From Gloeocapsopsis dulcis (GTDB taxonomy: Bacteria; Cyanobacteriota; Cyanobacteriia; Cyanobacteriales; Chroococcidiopsidaceae), in assembly GCF_032163395.1 (NCBI RefSeq), contig NZ_CP119968.1, positions 853,501 through 917,500 on the forward strand: a DNA stretch of 64,000 nt, given 5' to 3'. Made by a program: the position numbers and the translations under genes. Each line of letters opens with the position of its first letter. Within the stretch, counting starts at the first letter, position 1. Under the pieces are notes generated by a model that was given only the letters and a program-made list of their open reading frames with translations, was not told the origin of the DNA and made no database searches. Below are positions 63,967-64,000 of this stretch, one piece after another.

Positions 63967-64000
63967 ATGGATCAACTGTCAGCAATGCGATCGTTTGTCA
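63967..64000 (+). CDS. LysR family regulator, 5' fragment cut by window end
   Basis: Only MDQLSAMRSFV is inside the window. This is a typical LysR N-terminus, and it faces the operon it likely controls. The rest lies beyond position 64000. Assignment relies on this short motif and the divergent layout. Confidence 0.6.
   Translation, partial: MDQLSAMRSFV

Noticed and set aside
1-64000. tRNA, rRNA or CRISPR array
   Set aside because: No tRNA cloverleaf, rRNA motif or regularly spaced repeat-spacer series was seen on either strand.

Overview
The window is a contiguous piece of a cyanobacterial chromosome. The evidence is the very frequent GCGATCGC (HIP1) octamer, an nblA phycobilisome-degradation gene, the clpR-clpP pair, KGK-family genes, heptameric AAACTCA tandem repeats, a candidate Yfr1 small RNA, and a sucrose synthase. 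The mix of sucrose synthase, KGK genes and heptamer repeats fits the Chroococcidiopsis/Gloeocapsopsis/Nostocales side of the phylum better than marine picocyanobacteria. That placement is inference; no rRNA or other marker is present.

Layout. 0-12 kb: a membrane PIN-TRAM protein, ftsH, nblA, an acyl-lipid desaturase, several small genes (one with a hairpin directly against its ribosome binding site), an HpnP-like B12/radical SAM enzyme, a VWA protein, clpR-clpP, a J-domain protein and a MoaD-like protein. 12.4-14.3 kb: an IS1-family element sits at the broken 5' end of a purple-acid-phosphatase-like gene. 14.3-25.8 kb: a histidine phosphatase; an overlapping operon of CDF metal transporter, PhoA-type alkaline phosphatase and small secreted protein; an AstE/AspA-like hydrolase; pfkA; era; a DUF2157/GDYXXLXY membrane pair; an RNA methyltransferase; and a PPC-domain protein. 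25.9-30.3 kb is a decaying accessory island: a dynamin-like GTPase with a nonsense codon and a frameshift, a KGK gene with an internal stop, a second KGK-like gene cut off by an intact IS200/IS605 element (tnpA and tnpB), and an HNH-nuclease remnant on the other side. 30.3-54 kb is mostly housekeeping: TPM and LemA, glutathionyl-hydroquinone reductase-like protein, GH57, Ca2+/H+ antiporter, sucrose synthase, M32 carboxypeptidase, riboflavin synthase, a bifunctional-nuclease-family protein, an Fe-S aldo/keto reductase, a divergent NmrA/AraC pair, a THUMP methyltransferase, an HdrB-like protein, and acpP-fabF-tkt. 54-64 kb: a methyltransferase-like protein, a two-component system, PadR with DUF5996, two small hypotheticals flanking the Yfr1-like RNA, and an operon of DsbA-like, thioredoxin-reductase-like and FAD-monooxygenase genes facing a LysR regulator that runs off the end.

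Functional links: clpR-clpP encode the mixed Clp core; acpP-fabF are fatty-acid synthesis neighbours and the desaturase modifies the product; pfkA, tkt, sucrose synthase and GH57 are central and storage carbon metabolism; the CDF transporter and the alkaline phosphatase plausibly share metal biology. I do not see a clear multi-gene defence or biosynthetic system new to science. The most rewarding items are the Yfr1-like RNA, the hairpin-guarded small gene, the decaying KGK/dynamin/HNH island around an intact tnpA-tnpB element, the IS1 insertion lacking a target duplication, the CDF-PhoA operon, and perfect palindromes upstream of padR and nblA.
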